The translations under genes and the position numbers were made by a program. Below, in pieces: positions 27,801-35,930 of a stretch of 64,000 bases of DNA (position 1 is the stretch's first letter; the number at the start of each line of letters is the position of its first letter). The DNA is from Hahella sp. (GTDB lineage: Bacteria > Pseudomonadota > Gammaproteobacteria > Pseudomonadales > Oleiphilaceae): the NCBI GenBank assembly GCA_028280065.1, contig JANQMN010000124.1, forward strand, positions 1-64,000. The letters run 5' to 3'. Below the pieces are notes generated by a model, which was not told the origin of the DNA, did no database searches, and saw only the letters and a program-made list of their open reading frames with translations.

Positions 27801-29402
27801 TTCGGAGGCACCGGGTTGGGGCTGGCCATCTGCCGCCAGCTCTGTCATTTGATGGGTGGTGATATCAGTGTGCAAAGCACGTTCGGCGTGGGCAGTACGT
27901 TCAGGTTTTCCGTGCGTCTCCAGGCCAGTGAGAAAGCCAAGCCAGTTGCCCCGGCGTTCGCTGTCAGCCATCTCACACTGCTTGTGGTGGACGACAATGC
28001 GACTAATCTTGAAGTGGTTAAGGGCCAGCTTGAATCATGGGGCGCGTCCGTCACCACTGCGGTCAATGCGGAAGAAGCCTTGCAAATATGTGATAAAAAG
28101 TACCAGGAAAATCCGGATGGCCGGCAGCTATTTGATATCGTCTTAATTGACTATCGGCTTCCGGGCATTGACGGAACGCAATTAGGTCAGATATTGCAAA
28201 GAGACGTGCGATTTTCTGCCATGCCGATGGTCATGATGACAGGCATGAGTCATCGGGGCGACGCTCGGCATTTTAACCAATTGGGTTTTAGCGGGTACTT
28301 TCCAAAACCGGTGACCACGACTGATTTATTCTCTGTTCTGGCAATAGCCGTTCCGGATAACAGCGTCCAGCAGCCTGCAGCGTCATTTACCAGTGAACGC
28401 CGCTCGTTGACCGTAAATGTATACGACCGTGTTGAAAACGATCAGGAAACATTAAGCAGTTTGAACTTGGCCGCTGATGTGCAATGGCCCGATAATACTC
28501 GCTTGCTGCTGGTGGAGGATAACCCAACCAACCAGGAGGTTGCACAATTCATGCTGCAGGAAATGAACCTGTTTGCGGATATCGCCGGTAATGGAATCGA
28601 GGCTATTGACGCATTGATTCAAGCACCGCATGAGAATCCATACTCTCTTGTGTTGATGGATTGCCAGATGCCGGATATGGACGGCTATGAAGCGACACGT
28701 AAAATCCGCGTGGGTTCGGCCGGAACCCGTTATCAGACAATTCCGATCATTGCGCTGACGGCGAATGCCATGAAGGGGGACAGGGAACGGTGTCTGGACG
28801 CCGGTATGAATGATTACCTGCCTAAACCCATTCAAGCCGATGCAATGGCAGTCAAACTCCGCCAATGGCTGCTACAGGAAACTGAGGGCGATGGCGCCAC
28901 AGCGATTTCGGCGACGAATCATTTGGAGGAGAATCCCATTTCAAATTCAGAGCAAACCAAAAACGAAGACGCAGTTAAACAAATCGTTACCGGGGCAGTC
29001 TCCACTGGGGCAGTCTCCACTGGGGCAGTCTCCAGTGGGGCAGTTCCTACCGAGGCAACCGACTGGGATGCGGAAGCGACGCTAAACAGCTTTTTAGGCA
29101 AACAAGCTTTCATGTGCCGGATGCTGAAAAGTTTCTCGGACAAACAACCAGAGCAAATCGATAAAATCAAATCGGCTTTGGCCGCTGAGGATTTTGGGAC
29201 TCTGGAACTGTTAACCCACTCTACCAAAGGTAGTGCGGGCCAGTTAAAAGGCTTCGAGTTGCAACATGTCGCCGCCGCCATGGAAGAAGCGGCCAAGCAT
29301 CGGCAGGGTGCCGAAGCGGCGGCGCTGTTGCCAAAATTCGAGCAGGCCAGCAGGCGCTTGCTGGAACAGTTCCAACACTACCTGGATAGTGTGGAAAGCT
29401 AG
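24849..29402 (+). CDS. Membrane hybrid sensor histidine kinase (CHASE, multi-PAS, HisKA, two REC, HPt)
   Basis: A 1517-residue phosphorelay protein. Order: membrane helix (1-20), periplasmic CHASE-like region (about 30-250), second helix (about 258-276), four PAS/PAC units (about 285-780), HisKA with phospho-acceptor His809 in MSHEIRTPMNG, HATPase (NLVGNAIKFTERG, GGTGLGLAI), receiver 1 with Asp1101 (IDYRLPGIDG), receiver 2 with Asp1271 (MDCQMPDMDGYEA), a short repeat linker (about 1380-1401) and an HPt domain with His1457 (THSTKGSAGQLKG). The whole relay is in one chain; its output partner is not in the window. ATG 24849 has no Shine-Dalgarno sequence and cuts into the first membrane helix; the frame stays open upstream to 24801 with only ATT/ATC/CTA codons, so a rare start is possible. 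Confidence 0.93.
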   Translation: MLLLMAAIGIGVVGIYVDHLNNKSAQQLQRAEVTDRLATIRATIEGKLNANLQTIMGLVATIKAEPDMRQERFEQIASHLIAGTTQLRNIGAAPDMVIRMVYPLQGNEDVLGVDLLKVPSQRDAALKVRAIGRMVVAGPLNLIQGGQGLIGRYPIFLESDTNASSPRFWGQISAVIDLEKFYQASGLRDENLELNVSIRGRDSAGPGGEVFFGDGGIFTRNPQLAIVTLPSGTWQIAATPVGGWLTVAPNAPYVRTLIVCSALVILIPFGVALSLLRKKRDSDSRLEGLFVLSPLGIALNDFETGKFIEVNDALLGSLGYNKEELLKTDYWDITPTDYQEVEEEQLNNLSNTGAYGPYEKEYINKAGQRYPVVLNGMMIEDSSGRKFIWSIVEDITVRKNAEKALAESKQQLQLILDSTAVGIWDWDICSGKVIYNARWAEIIGYRLEELEPLSIDTWTRFAHPDDLTESGRLMEQHWRGETERYACESRMLHKNGDWVWVLGTGKVVEWQTNGKPKRVIGTHLDITKRKQREEELLKLSRIASQTGNAVVISDPAHRIDWVNEAFCEITGYQLDEVKGKSPGEVLQGEGTNPDTVGKMRELLQRHESFQVEILNYRKNGLAFWADLRCNPLSNERGDLTGWMAIIVDITQRRETQRELAQQRQLLESMSRQGRIGGWEVDLADGRIHWSAMTKEIHEVAPDYTPDMESAVNFYKAGEHRERVQKVVYEAMQTGQPWSLESLLVTAKGREIWVASRGRAEMEKGKCIRLHGSFQDIDERKRAQLDLTRAKEEAEAAARVKSEFLATMSHEIRTPMNGVLGMLNLLQRGKLTAEQRRKVNLAKDSADSLLMLINDILDFSKVEAGKLDLEIFDFDLRQMLGDFAESIALRAQEKGLELILDLRGIKQSLVKGDPGRLRQIFVNLVGNAIKFTERGEVTIRSRLEEKAGNLQLNSEIIDTGIGIPTEKAVGLFEPFTQVDPSTTRNFGGTGLGLAICRQLCHLMGGDISVQSTFGVGSTFRFSVRLQASEKAKPVAPAFAVSHLTLLVVDDNATNLEVVKGQLESWGASVTTAVNAEEALQICDKKYQENPDGRQLFDIVLIDYRLPGIDGTQLGQILQRDVRFSAMPMVMMTGMSHRGDARHFNQLGFSGYFPKPVTTTDLFSVLAIAVPDNSVQQPAASFTSERRSLTVNVYDRVENDQETLSSLNLAADVQWPDNTRLLLVEDNPTNQEVAQFMLQEMNLFADIAGNGIEAIDALIQAPHENPYSLVLMDCQMPDMDGYEATRKIRVGSAGTRYQTIPIIALTANAMKGDRERCLDAGMNDYLPKPIQADAMAVKLRQWLLQETEGDGATAISATNHLEENPISNSEQTKNEDAVKQIVTGAVSTGAVSTGAVSSGAVPTEATDWDAEATLNSFLGKQAFMCRMLKSFSDKQPEQIDKIKSALAAEDFGTLELLTHSTKGSAGQLKGFELQHVAAAMEEAAKHRQGAEAAALLPKFEQASRRLLEQFQHYLDSVES
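28990..29050 (+). repeat. 15-bp tandem repeat in the hybrid-kinase linker
   Basis: About four in-frame copies of a 15-base unit (GGGGCAGTCTCCACT and variants) encode a TGAVS/SGAVP pentapeptide repeat between receiver 2 and the HPt domain. The unit is a multiple of three, so copy-number change would alter linker length without breaking the frame. Confidence 0.9.
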
Positions 29403-29423
29403 TTCCGCAATTGGAAATGCCTG

Positions 29424-32306
29424 TTAGGGGCTAAAAGGGAAAAACCGATTTTTTTCCAACCACTCATCGGTTTCTTCAATATCTGACATGCCTTTGGCGA
29501 GCTTGGATGAGGGCTTGTTCTCCGGGGTCGAGATCAACAGTAGGGATTCCGGATTTTCGACAAAAGTTTTCCGAATGATGTCAATCAATGGCTCTTTGCT
29601 GAGCTTGGCGACTTCATCGGCTATCTCCTGGGAAGTGTTGAATCGTCTGTTTTGCGTGTCAATTTCCATCCAAAATCGGTCAGAACGCTGTTCCAACGTT
29701 TTATCGGCCTCCGTCAACCGTGTTATCAGCGCTTCCTGGTGTTTGGCGAATTCCTGGTCAGGCATTTGCGCCAGACTTTGTTCGAAGCTCTTCAGAAAAT
29801 GGCTGGTAGCCTTATGTATTTCGGTGGCGGTATGCGAAGGTGACTGCACGATAAAGGCAAGGGCGGGAACCTCAAGCAAGGTGTAAGGCGTAGCGAAGAC
29901 CACGTAGCCCATCTGCGCTTCGGTACGAATGGTGTGGTAATACTCCGGGCTCATGATTTGAGCAATCAAACCAAACGCTGCGCGGTCTTCGAAACGCTTG
30001 TCATTGCCCTGAACGTAGTAAAGGTAGGCCGTATCCTGGTGTTCGGTGCGAATTTCCCGATACCAACGATTCGGTTGGATGTTGACGACTTGACTTTTGT
30101 TAACTTCGATAACGTCGGTGTTCTGTAAAAGCTGCTCCTGGATTACCTTGCTGGCGACAGTGGCTTGGGATTCCGCTACATTTCCGTGATTTAGCGTCAC
30201 CATGTTGGTTGCCTGCCAGAACGCGTCTATATAGTTCCTCAAGTCATCTTGGGTGACGTTTGCCAACGCTTCCAGTTGCTCTTCTTCCGTCCAGTAGGGT
30301 ACCAGCAGTAGACTTCTGGCTTCGGCTGCAAGGCGTTCAAATGGCTTGTTCTGCATGGCATTGCGCAGGTCCCGCTCGTAATCCAGTTTGTTTTGATCAA
30401 AACGGTCATTCTGAATTTGCAGATTAAGTAAGGTTTGCAGAATTTCTTTGAGCAAGACCGGCTGTTTGTCGCTAAAGCCGTCTATGCGAACCGTGATACC
30501 GCGCAGATGTTTGTAGAGTTTGAAGTCCAGCCCCGCCAGATAGGCCGGATAGGAAAACTCCGTCAAGGCATCCTTGGCCAAGGTGACATAGAGTTCCGCC
30601 AGAACCAGGTTCTTGGCCGTATCGTTGGCGACCGGCGAGCGAACGCTTAGGTAAAAACTGGATTTCGGCGAACCAAAAGATACATCCCTGGCATACCAGG
30701 CAGTGTAGCCGCTTACTTCTTCCAGGATCGTGGGTTTTTCCATGGAGGGCAGGGCCAATAAATCAAGATTTTCCGGTATGAATTGGTTTTCCGTGGGCAG
30801 ATGGATCCTGGCGCTGGTGTTGGATTCGCTAATAAAGGCGACATCTTCCGGTGTCAAACTGCGAATCGCATAAGGCGCTTGGTACCAGCGTTCGATTTGA
30901 TCGGTTTCCACATCCGGTGCAACCAGCACCGCTACCATATTTTCCGGCGTCAGCCTGGCGCTGAAATCACGCAGAAGCTGCGCATCGAAAACATCCATGA
31001 TATAGGGTGCTTCCAGCACTTCTTCCGGAGCATGGTCCTGCAAGCGGCTGGCAAGGCTGCTCACGAAATGAATTGGCGCAACCTTGTCCTGAAAACGGAA
31101 TGCGGTTTCCATCATGATTGCTTGTTCGTCAAAACGCCACTTGTCGATACCTTGCTGCAGCATTAGTTGGATATAGCTGAAGGTATCCCGCATTACCTGA
31201 AGATACTCTTGACGTCCCAGCTTGGTGAGACTGATCGAGATACTGACCACGGAACGATCATGGTCGCTGGTAAATAATCCGGCAGACAGGTTTTCCGCAA
31301 GCTGCTGCTCTTTTAACCAGGATAGCAAACTGCCTTCGCCTTCGTGGCCAATGAGGTTGGTAATGTAATACAGCGGTTTATTGCGGTAATGGGGCTCGGA
31401 GGAGGGTAGCTCGAATAGCATGGTGAGGCTGCGTTTCTCTTTTACCGGTTGCAGAGAAACCAGCATCGGCAGTTCGCCTTCGCGGAATATTCTTGGACGT
31501 TCTATCTCTTTGACATCGCGCCGCGCCACGGCGGAAAACTTTTCTCTGACCCATTGTTCAAGTTGGGCCAGCGGTTCTTTACCCAACACGACTAACTTCA
31601 TGCGATGAGCAGAATAGAAGTCCTGATAAAACTGAATCAAGCGCTTCCGGGTAGGGCTGCCCGGCTGATCCGCTAGGGTTTCCAAATTACCGACGGCGAA
31701 CTTTGCCATGGGGTGGTCAGGATTTAGCGCTTGTTTGATGACGGCGAAAAAACGCCGGCTATCGTCCCGGATCTTAGCGGTATACTCAGAATGCACGGCA
31801 TTCATTTCCCGTTCGACGTACTCTTCTGAAAACAGCGGTGCGACAAACTGCTGGCTGAACCTGTCGAGCGCCGGCTCGAAATAGTCGGCGTCGACATCAA
31901 AGAAATAGTTAGTGTGTTCGAAGGCGGTGAAGGCGTTGTGGTTACCGCCATTGCGATTAATAAACTCTTGGTATTCCCCCGGTTCGGGATATTTTTCTGT
32001 CCCCAGAAACAGCATATGTTCCAGAAAATGCGCAAGTCCCAGCCGGTCCCTGGGATCCGCGCCGCTGCCGACATCAACGTCCAATGCAGCGGCGGCTTTA
32101 TCTGTGGTCGGATCTGAGATCACCATGACCTGTAGGCCGTTGCCCAGTGTGATGGTGCTATAAAGGCGATTGTCGTTAGGGCTTTTGCGTATCACTTGTT
32201 TATCCATCGCCACTTCTTTTGGGGTAATGCTTGCGCATGCACTGAGGAGTACTCCTGAAATAATCAGCGTGAAGTAAATATAAATTCCCTGAGACAAAAA
32301 CCGCAT
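29424..32306 (-). CDS. M16-family (pitrilysin/insulinase) metalloprotease lipoprotein
   Basis: A 960-residue zinc protease. Seen: a signal peptide with lipobox LLSAC (Cys24), the inverted zinc motif HFLEH at 93-97 (HxxEH) in LAHFLEHMLFLG, and the downstream glutamate segment EREMNAVHSEYT. Length and four-domain layout match the E. coli protease III (PtrA) subfamily rather than the half-size processing peptidases. PtrA is periplasmic and soluble, whereas the lipobox here suggests membrane tethering (Ala follows the Cys, compatible with the outer membrane). Convergent with the hybrid kinase gene. Probable role: degradation of small peptides in the periplasm. Confidence 0.93.
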   Translation of the reverse strand: MRFLSQGIYIYFTLIISGVLLSACASITPKEVAMDKQVIRKSPNDNRLYSTITLGNGLQVMVISDPTTDKAAAALDVDVGSGADPRDRLGLAHFLEHMLFLGTEKYPEPGEYQEFINRNGGNHNAFTAFEHTNYFFDVDADYFEPALDRFSQQFVAPLFSEEYVEREMNAVHSEYTAKIRDDSRRFFAVIKQALNPDHPMAKFAVGNLETLADQPGSPTRKRLIQFYQDFYSAHRMKLVVLGKEPLAQLEQWVREKFSAVARRDVKEIERPRIFREGELPMLVSLQPVKEKRSLTMLFELPSSEPHYRNKPLYYITNLIGHEGEGSLLSWLKEQQLAENLSAGLFTSDHDRSVVSISISLTKLGRQEYLQVMRDTFSYIQLMLQQGIDKWRFDEQAIMMETAFRFQDKVAPIHFVSSLASRLQDHAPEEVLEAPYIMDVFDAQLLRDFSARLTPENMVAVLVAPDVETDQIERWYQAPYAIRSLTPEDVAFISESNTSARIHLPTENQFIPENLDLLALPSMEKPTILEEVSGYTAWYARDVSFGSPKSSFYLSVRSPVANDTAKNLVLAELYVTLAKDALTEFSYPAYLAGLDFKLYKHLRGITVRIDGFSDKQPVLLKEILQTLLNLQIQNDRFDQNKLDYERDLRNAMQNKPFERLAAEARSLLLVPYWTEEEQLEALANVTQDDLRNYIDAFWQATNMVTLNHGNVAESQATVASKVIQEQLLQNTDVIEVNKSQVVNIQPNRWYREIRTEHQDTAYLYYVQGNDKRFEDRAAFGLIAQIMSPEYYHTIRTEAQMGYVVFATPYTLLEVPALAFIVQSPSHTATEIHKATSHFLKSFEQSLAQMPDQEFAKHQEALITRLTEADKTLEQRSDRFWMEIDTQNRRFNTSQEIADEVAKLSKEPLIDIIRKTFVENPESLLLISTPENKPSSKLAKGMSDIEETDEWLEKNRFFPFSP

Positions 32307-32420
32307 TGTTTTGGAAACCTGTTATTCAGTATAGGGTGTTATCCGCGCCTTGTGACGCATTTGACATTCTCGGGTACGTTAGACGTATACCTTTCGACCA
32401 GCTCATAAGGTATCGTAGCG

Positions 32421-32717
32421 CTAATGATGGGCACCGGTTCCATGCAGGCCGGATAACTGCCGGAGTGCTTGTCGCGCCTTGTGCTGCGCCCTACTGAGCG
32501 GTTCATTGGCCGGTAAGGCAGTGATTTCCCGCAGACAGGTTTCTGTAACCTGCTGCATGTCCTGGTATACATGGAACTCCAGTTGAAAGGCTTCGTCAAT
32601 CGCCTGGTAAACACGCTGGACGTCTTTCTCTCTTTCCTGTTTGTCTGCGGAAACCTGATTAATCGCTTTGAGGCAGGCTCTGGCAATGCGGATATAGCGT
32701 TGATCTTGATTTGTCAT
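32421..32717 (-). CDS. Small helical protein of unknown function
   Basis: A 98-residue protein, strongly charged and helical, with two Cys and no signal peptide or membrane segment. I do not recognise the family. The reading frame is supported by amino-acid composition and by its place in a gap between the M16 protease and acyl-CoA reductase genes; no strong ribosome-binding site is visible before the ATG. It might be co-transcribed with the protease gene 114 bp downstream. Confidence 0.5.
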   Translation of the reverse strand: MTNQDQRYIRIARACLKAINQVSADKQEREKDVQRVYQAIDEAFQLEFHVYQDMQQVTETCLREITALPANEPLSRAQHKARQALRQLSGLHGTGAHH

Positions 32718-32884
32718 CTTCGGGTCCGGCTAAGTGAAGTCAGCCAGTATAACACGAGCCAGCTTGTGCACGAGAACTCCTGGAAATGAAAATCCCGATA
32801 GAATTTCGCTGTTTGCCCGGGTTCTGGATTTGCAAAAAACCCGCTTTATGACAACACTTATCCTCTTGATAAAAGGATAGTTCA

Positions 32885-34861
32885 ATGCGTTATTTGGTTA
32901 CCGGTGGCACCGGATTTATCGGGCGGTTTTTAGTACAACGTCTGTTAGCCAGGCGTGGAACGGTTTATTTGCTGATCCGCCCCGAATCGAAATCCAAGGT
33001 TACTGATTTACGGGAATTCTGGGGCAAGCCGGGCAATCGTCTGCGGGTCATTGAAGGTAACCTGACGGAGGCCGCTTTAGGGGTTGGCGGTGTCGATCAA
33101 GCCCGGTTGTGCGGGAAGATAGACGGCTTTTATCATTTGGCGGCACTGTATGACCTGACTTCCGCCCAACCGGAACAGGGCGAGATCAATATTCGCGGTA
33201 CCGCGCATGCGCTTGAGTTGGCGGCTTCCTTGAAAGTCGGCTGTTTCCATCATGTCAGTTCAATTGCCGTCGCCGGTCTTTACCGGGGAATTTTTCGGGA
33301 GGATATGTTCGAACAGGCGGAAGCCTTTGACCATCCTTATTTCTACAGCAAGTATCAGGCTGAAAAACTGGTCCGCGAACAGCAACAGGTGGCCTGGAGA
33401 ATTTATCGGCCCGGAATGGTGGTCGGCCATTCTGTAACTGGCGAAATGGATAAGATCGACGGTCCCTACTATCTGTTCAAGGCAATCCAAAAGCTGCGCA
33501 ATATTCTACCGCAATGGTTCCCTACGATCGGCCTTGAAGGCGGGCGAATCAGTATAGTGCCCGTGGACTACGTAGCCTCGGCGTTAGACTATATCTCCCA
33601 TGCTGAAAATGAGGACTATGGGTGCTTTCATCTCACAGATCCCGATCCTCTTACTATCGGAGAAGCTCTTAACCTGTTTGCCGAAGTCGGCCATGCGCCG
33701 CGCATGGCTGTGCGCTTCGACACCCAATTGCTGGCATTCATTCCACCTTTAATACGACAGAGTATCGGCAGGCTGGGACCATTGCGGAAACTGAAGGAAA
33801 GTTTGTTCAACGAACTCAACATCCCAGTGGAGTTGGTCAGGTTGTTCAACTATCCAACGTTGTTCGATAATCGCCAGGCGGAGCGTGTTTTGGCGGGAAC
33901 CGATATATCCGTGCCCCCGTTACGGCAGTATGCGGCCGTGATTTGGGACTACTGGGAACGGCATTTAGACCCCGATTTATTTCGTGAGCAAAATTTACGC
34001 GAAGTGGTCGAAAACAAGCTTTGCTTGGTTACCGGAGCGTCTTCCGGAATCGGCGAGAGTACGGCGCGGATGCTGGCGAAGGCTGGGGCGCATGTCTGTC
34101 TGGCGGCACGCTCAGTTGCGAAGTTAGAGAAAATCGCGGAAGAGATTCGGCAGGCAGGAGGCAAGGCAGCGGTTTATCCGGTAGATTTAAATGACTTGGA
34201 GGCTTGTGACCGGCTGGTGGAAGACATTGAATCCGAGCATGGCGTTATCGATATCCTGATCAATAATGCCGGTCGCTCGATTCGCCGCTCTATGATCTAT
34301 TCCCTTGATCGGTTTCACGATTATGAACGGACCATGCAACTCAATTATTTTGCGCCGGTGAGGCTGACCAACCGGGTCATTCCGGGGATGCTGGAGCAAA
34401 GATCCGGGCACATTATCAACATCTCTTCCATGGGCGTGCTCGCCAAGGCACCGCGATTTTCGGCCTATATTGCATCGAAGGCGGCACTGGAAGCCTTTTC
34501 CCGGTGTGTTGGCGCAGAGCTTCGAGATCAGAATATCCGTTTCACCTGCATCAACATGCCGTTGGTGAGAACACCCATGATTAGTCCGACTCGGCAGTAT
34601 GAGTCGCTGCCCGCGTTGACACCTGAACAGGCCGCGGAATTTGTTGCCGAAGCATTGATCAAAAAACCCAGCCGGATAGCCACCAGGTTAGGAATCTTCG
34701 CTGCGGTGGTAAACGCCCTGTCCCCGCAGCTAGCCGAAATAATCATGAGCATCGGTTATAAATTGTTTGCGGAAGAGCACCCTTCGGGTACAGAAGAAAG
34801 CCCGGAAACCAAACAGCACCGGTCTGTACTGGTGGCTTTGTTAAAAGGCGTTTATTGGTAG
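32885..34861 (+). CDS. Two-domain fatty acyl-CoA reductase (alcohol-forming, Marinobacter type)
   Basis: A 658-residue fusion of two short-chain dehydrogenase modules. The N-terminal extended SDR (acyl-CoA to aldehyde) has the nucleotide motif TGGTGFIG at residues 6-13, HVSSIAVAGLY and a catalytic Tyr/Lys in YFYSKYQAEK. The C-terminal classical SDR has TGASSGIG at about 382, NNAGRSIRRS and YIASKAA near 527. From memory the length, domain order and segments such as WRIYRPGMVVGHS, LDPDLF and INMPLVRTPMI agree closely with the Marinobacter enzyme that reduces fatty acyl-CoA or aldehyde to fatty alcohol with NADPH for wax-ester synthesis. AAGGA precedes the ATG. No wax-ester synthase gene is in the window. 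Confidence 0.88.
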   Translation: MRYLVTGGTGFIGRFLVQRLLARRGTVYLLIRPESKSKVTDLREFWGKPGNRLRVIEGNLTEAALGVGGVDQARLCGKIDGFYHLAALYDLTSAQPEQGEINIRGTAHALELAASLKVGCFHHVSSIAVAGLYRGIFREDMFEQAEAFDHPYFYSKYQAEKLVREQQQVAWRIYRPGMVVGHSVTGEMDKIDGPYYLFKAIQKLRNILPQWFPTIGLEGGRISIVPVDYVASALDYISHAENEDYGCFHLTDPDPLTIGEALNLFAEVGHAPRMAVRFDTQLLAFIPPLIRQSIGRLGPLRKLKESLFNELNIPVELVRLFNYPTLFDNRQAERVLAGTDISVPPLRQYAAVIWDYWERHLDPDLFREQNLREVVENKLCLVTGASSGIGESTARMLAKAGAHVCLAARSVAKLEKIAEEIRQAGGKAAVYPVDLNDLEACDRLVEDIESEHGVIDILINNAGRSIRRSMIYSLDRFHDYERTMQLNYFAPVRLTNRVIPGMLEQRSGHIINISSMGVLAKAPRFSAYIASKAALEAFSRCVGAELRDQNIRFTCINMPLVRTPMISPTRQYESLPALTPEQAAEFVAEALIKKPSRIATRLGIFAAVVNALSPQLAEIIMSIGYKLFAEEHPSGTEESPETKQHRSVLVALLKGVYW

Positions 34862-35112
34862 TAGCTGCGAGCACAAGCATGGCACCTATTTTACGTAAAT
34901 CGAAGTTGTGAACCGGCAGCTCGGTATTAGTGGTTACCTCATTGGCATCAAAAGGATTTCCCGCGGGGTCATTGTACACAATCTGTGGAGCGCTCGATAA
35001 TTTAACCTAATGTTGACAAATATAGTCCGAATTACCATGAAACACCGAGAAATTCTCTATTGCAATGTCGTCAAAATCTAACGGGCAAACCAAATCTTTT
35101 GCCTTCCTGGCG
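34862..35112. other. Intergenic region with a possible minus-strand coding remnant
   Basis: This is a 251-base gap between the acyl-CoA reductase and vapC-like genes. On the minus strand, an open stretch from about 34995 down to 34865 encodes a protein-like sequence (VYNDPAGNPFDANEVTTNTE, then LPVHNFDLRKIGAMLVLAA) and then runs into the reductase antisense. It has no ribosome-binding site and I cannot name a family. It may be the tail of a lost gene. Confidence 0.25.
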
Positions 35113-35508
35113 CTACCAAACAGTTTCGAGCATATCGCTTTGTCGAAGGTTTTCATCGGCCGTAACGAGTTGGGCATTTAGAATAATTGATGTAGCAGCA
35201 ATTATTCGATCGGCGGGATCTTTGTTAATCTCATCTCCAAAATTTACAGAAAGCTCCGCGATTTCTGGTGAGATGGATTGTACGGAAATATTTCTGGATT
35301 GAAGAAACAGGTTTAAAAAATTGGCGGCAGTTGTATCTACTTCTAACCGACGCCTTTTGATTAACATTGATATTTCCCAAAGTGAAATGTCTGAGATTAT
35401 TAATGCTTGGTGTTTGTTGGCATTTTCAATTGCCTTAATGGCTTTTTGACTTAGCTTCGAGGGTTCGAGAGCATCCCAAATTATTGTGCAAGTATCCATT
35501 ATAATCAT
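35113..35508 (-). CDS. PIN-domain toxin (VapC-like)
   Basis: A 131-residue PIN-domain ribonuclease, toxin half of a type II toxin-antitoxin pair. Acidic metal-binding positions are visible: the N-terminal MDTCTIIWD, the Glu in SDISLWEI, the Asp in NKDPADRIIAATS and the late Asp in LVTADENL. The start is the ATG at 35508, which overlaps the antitoxin stop as ATGA; an internal ATG at 35499 is an alternative. The region is visibly AT-richer than the metabolic genes around it. Expected action is cleavage of RNA in the cytoplasm when the antitoxin is degraded. Confidence 0.9.
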   Translation of the reverse strand: MIIMDTCTIIWDALEPSKLSQKAIKAIENANKHQALIISDISLWEISMLIKRRRLEVDTTAANFLNLFLQSRNISVQSISPEIAELSVNFGDEINKDPADRIIAATSIILNAQLVTADENLRQSDMLETVW

Positions 35509-35735
35509 GATAGAGCATTCCAATCACAATCCGTTGGGGTGGTTACGTCATGAATTTTGGCTGTCGAGGCCAGAGAGCGTAATTGCTGTCTGGCGGTTTC
35601 TCTTTGATTAACAGGGGGGGCAATAGTCGCCAACAGTTTGCCGTTAGATGTTACGGATATTTGCTCTCCGGCATTGGCTTTCTCTAAATATTTCAGTAGG
35701 TTAGCTCTAAACTCGCTGATATTAATAGTTTGCAT
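35505..35735 (-). CDS. Phd/YefM-family antitoxin
   Basis: A 76-residue antitoxin. The N-terminus, MQTINISEFRANLLKYLEKA, and GEQISVTSNGKLLATIAP are characteristic of the Phd/YefM fold, which binds DNA as a dimer and neutralises the toxin with its C-terminus. The start is placed at ATG 35735 because the family motif begins there and the upstream palindromes would otherwise lie inside the gene. The stop overlaps the toxin start (ATGA), implying translational coupling. Confidence 0.9.
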   Translation of the reverse strand: MQTINISEFRANLLKYLEKANAGEQISVTSNGKLLATIAPPVNQRETARQQLRSLASTAKIHDVTTPTDCDWNALS

Positions 35736-35753
35736 GACTAGCACCAATAAGGG

Positions 35754-35774
35754 TTGTACAATATGTTTGTACAA
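35754..35774. promoter_or_regulatory. Palindromic operator of the toxin-antitoxin operon
   Basis: Two perfect 8-bp palindromes TTGTACAA lie at 35754-35761 and 35767-35774, 13 bp centre to centre, with GTATAC directly beyond. They start 19 bp upstream of the antitoxin ATG. Paired palindromes at this position are the usual autoregulatory sites of Phd/YefM antitoxins. Confidence 0.7.
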
Positions 35775-35930
35775 GTATACAGGCAGGAGCAGAACAATGC
35801 CATTCTAGAGACACAATGAGTGCGCTCAAGATTCTACTGTATGCAGGCTGGGCGTGGCTGTCTAATAATAGAAACGGTCAATCAATAATCCCTCACCATT
35901 TCCGGTCCGACTTACCAGAAGAATTTAAGG

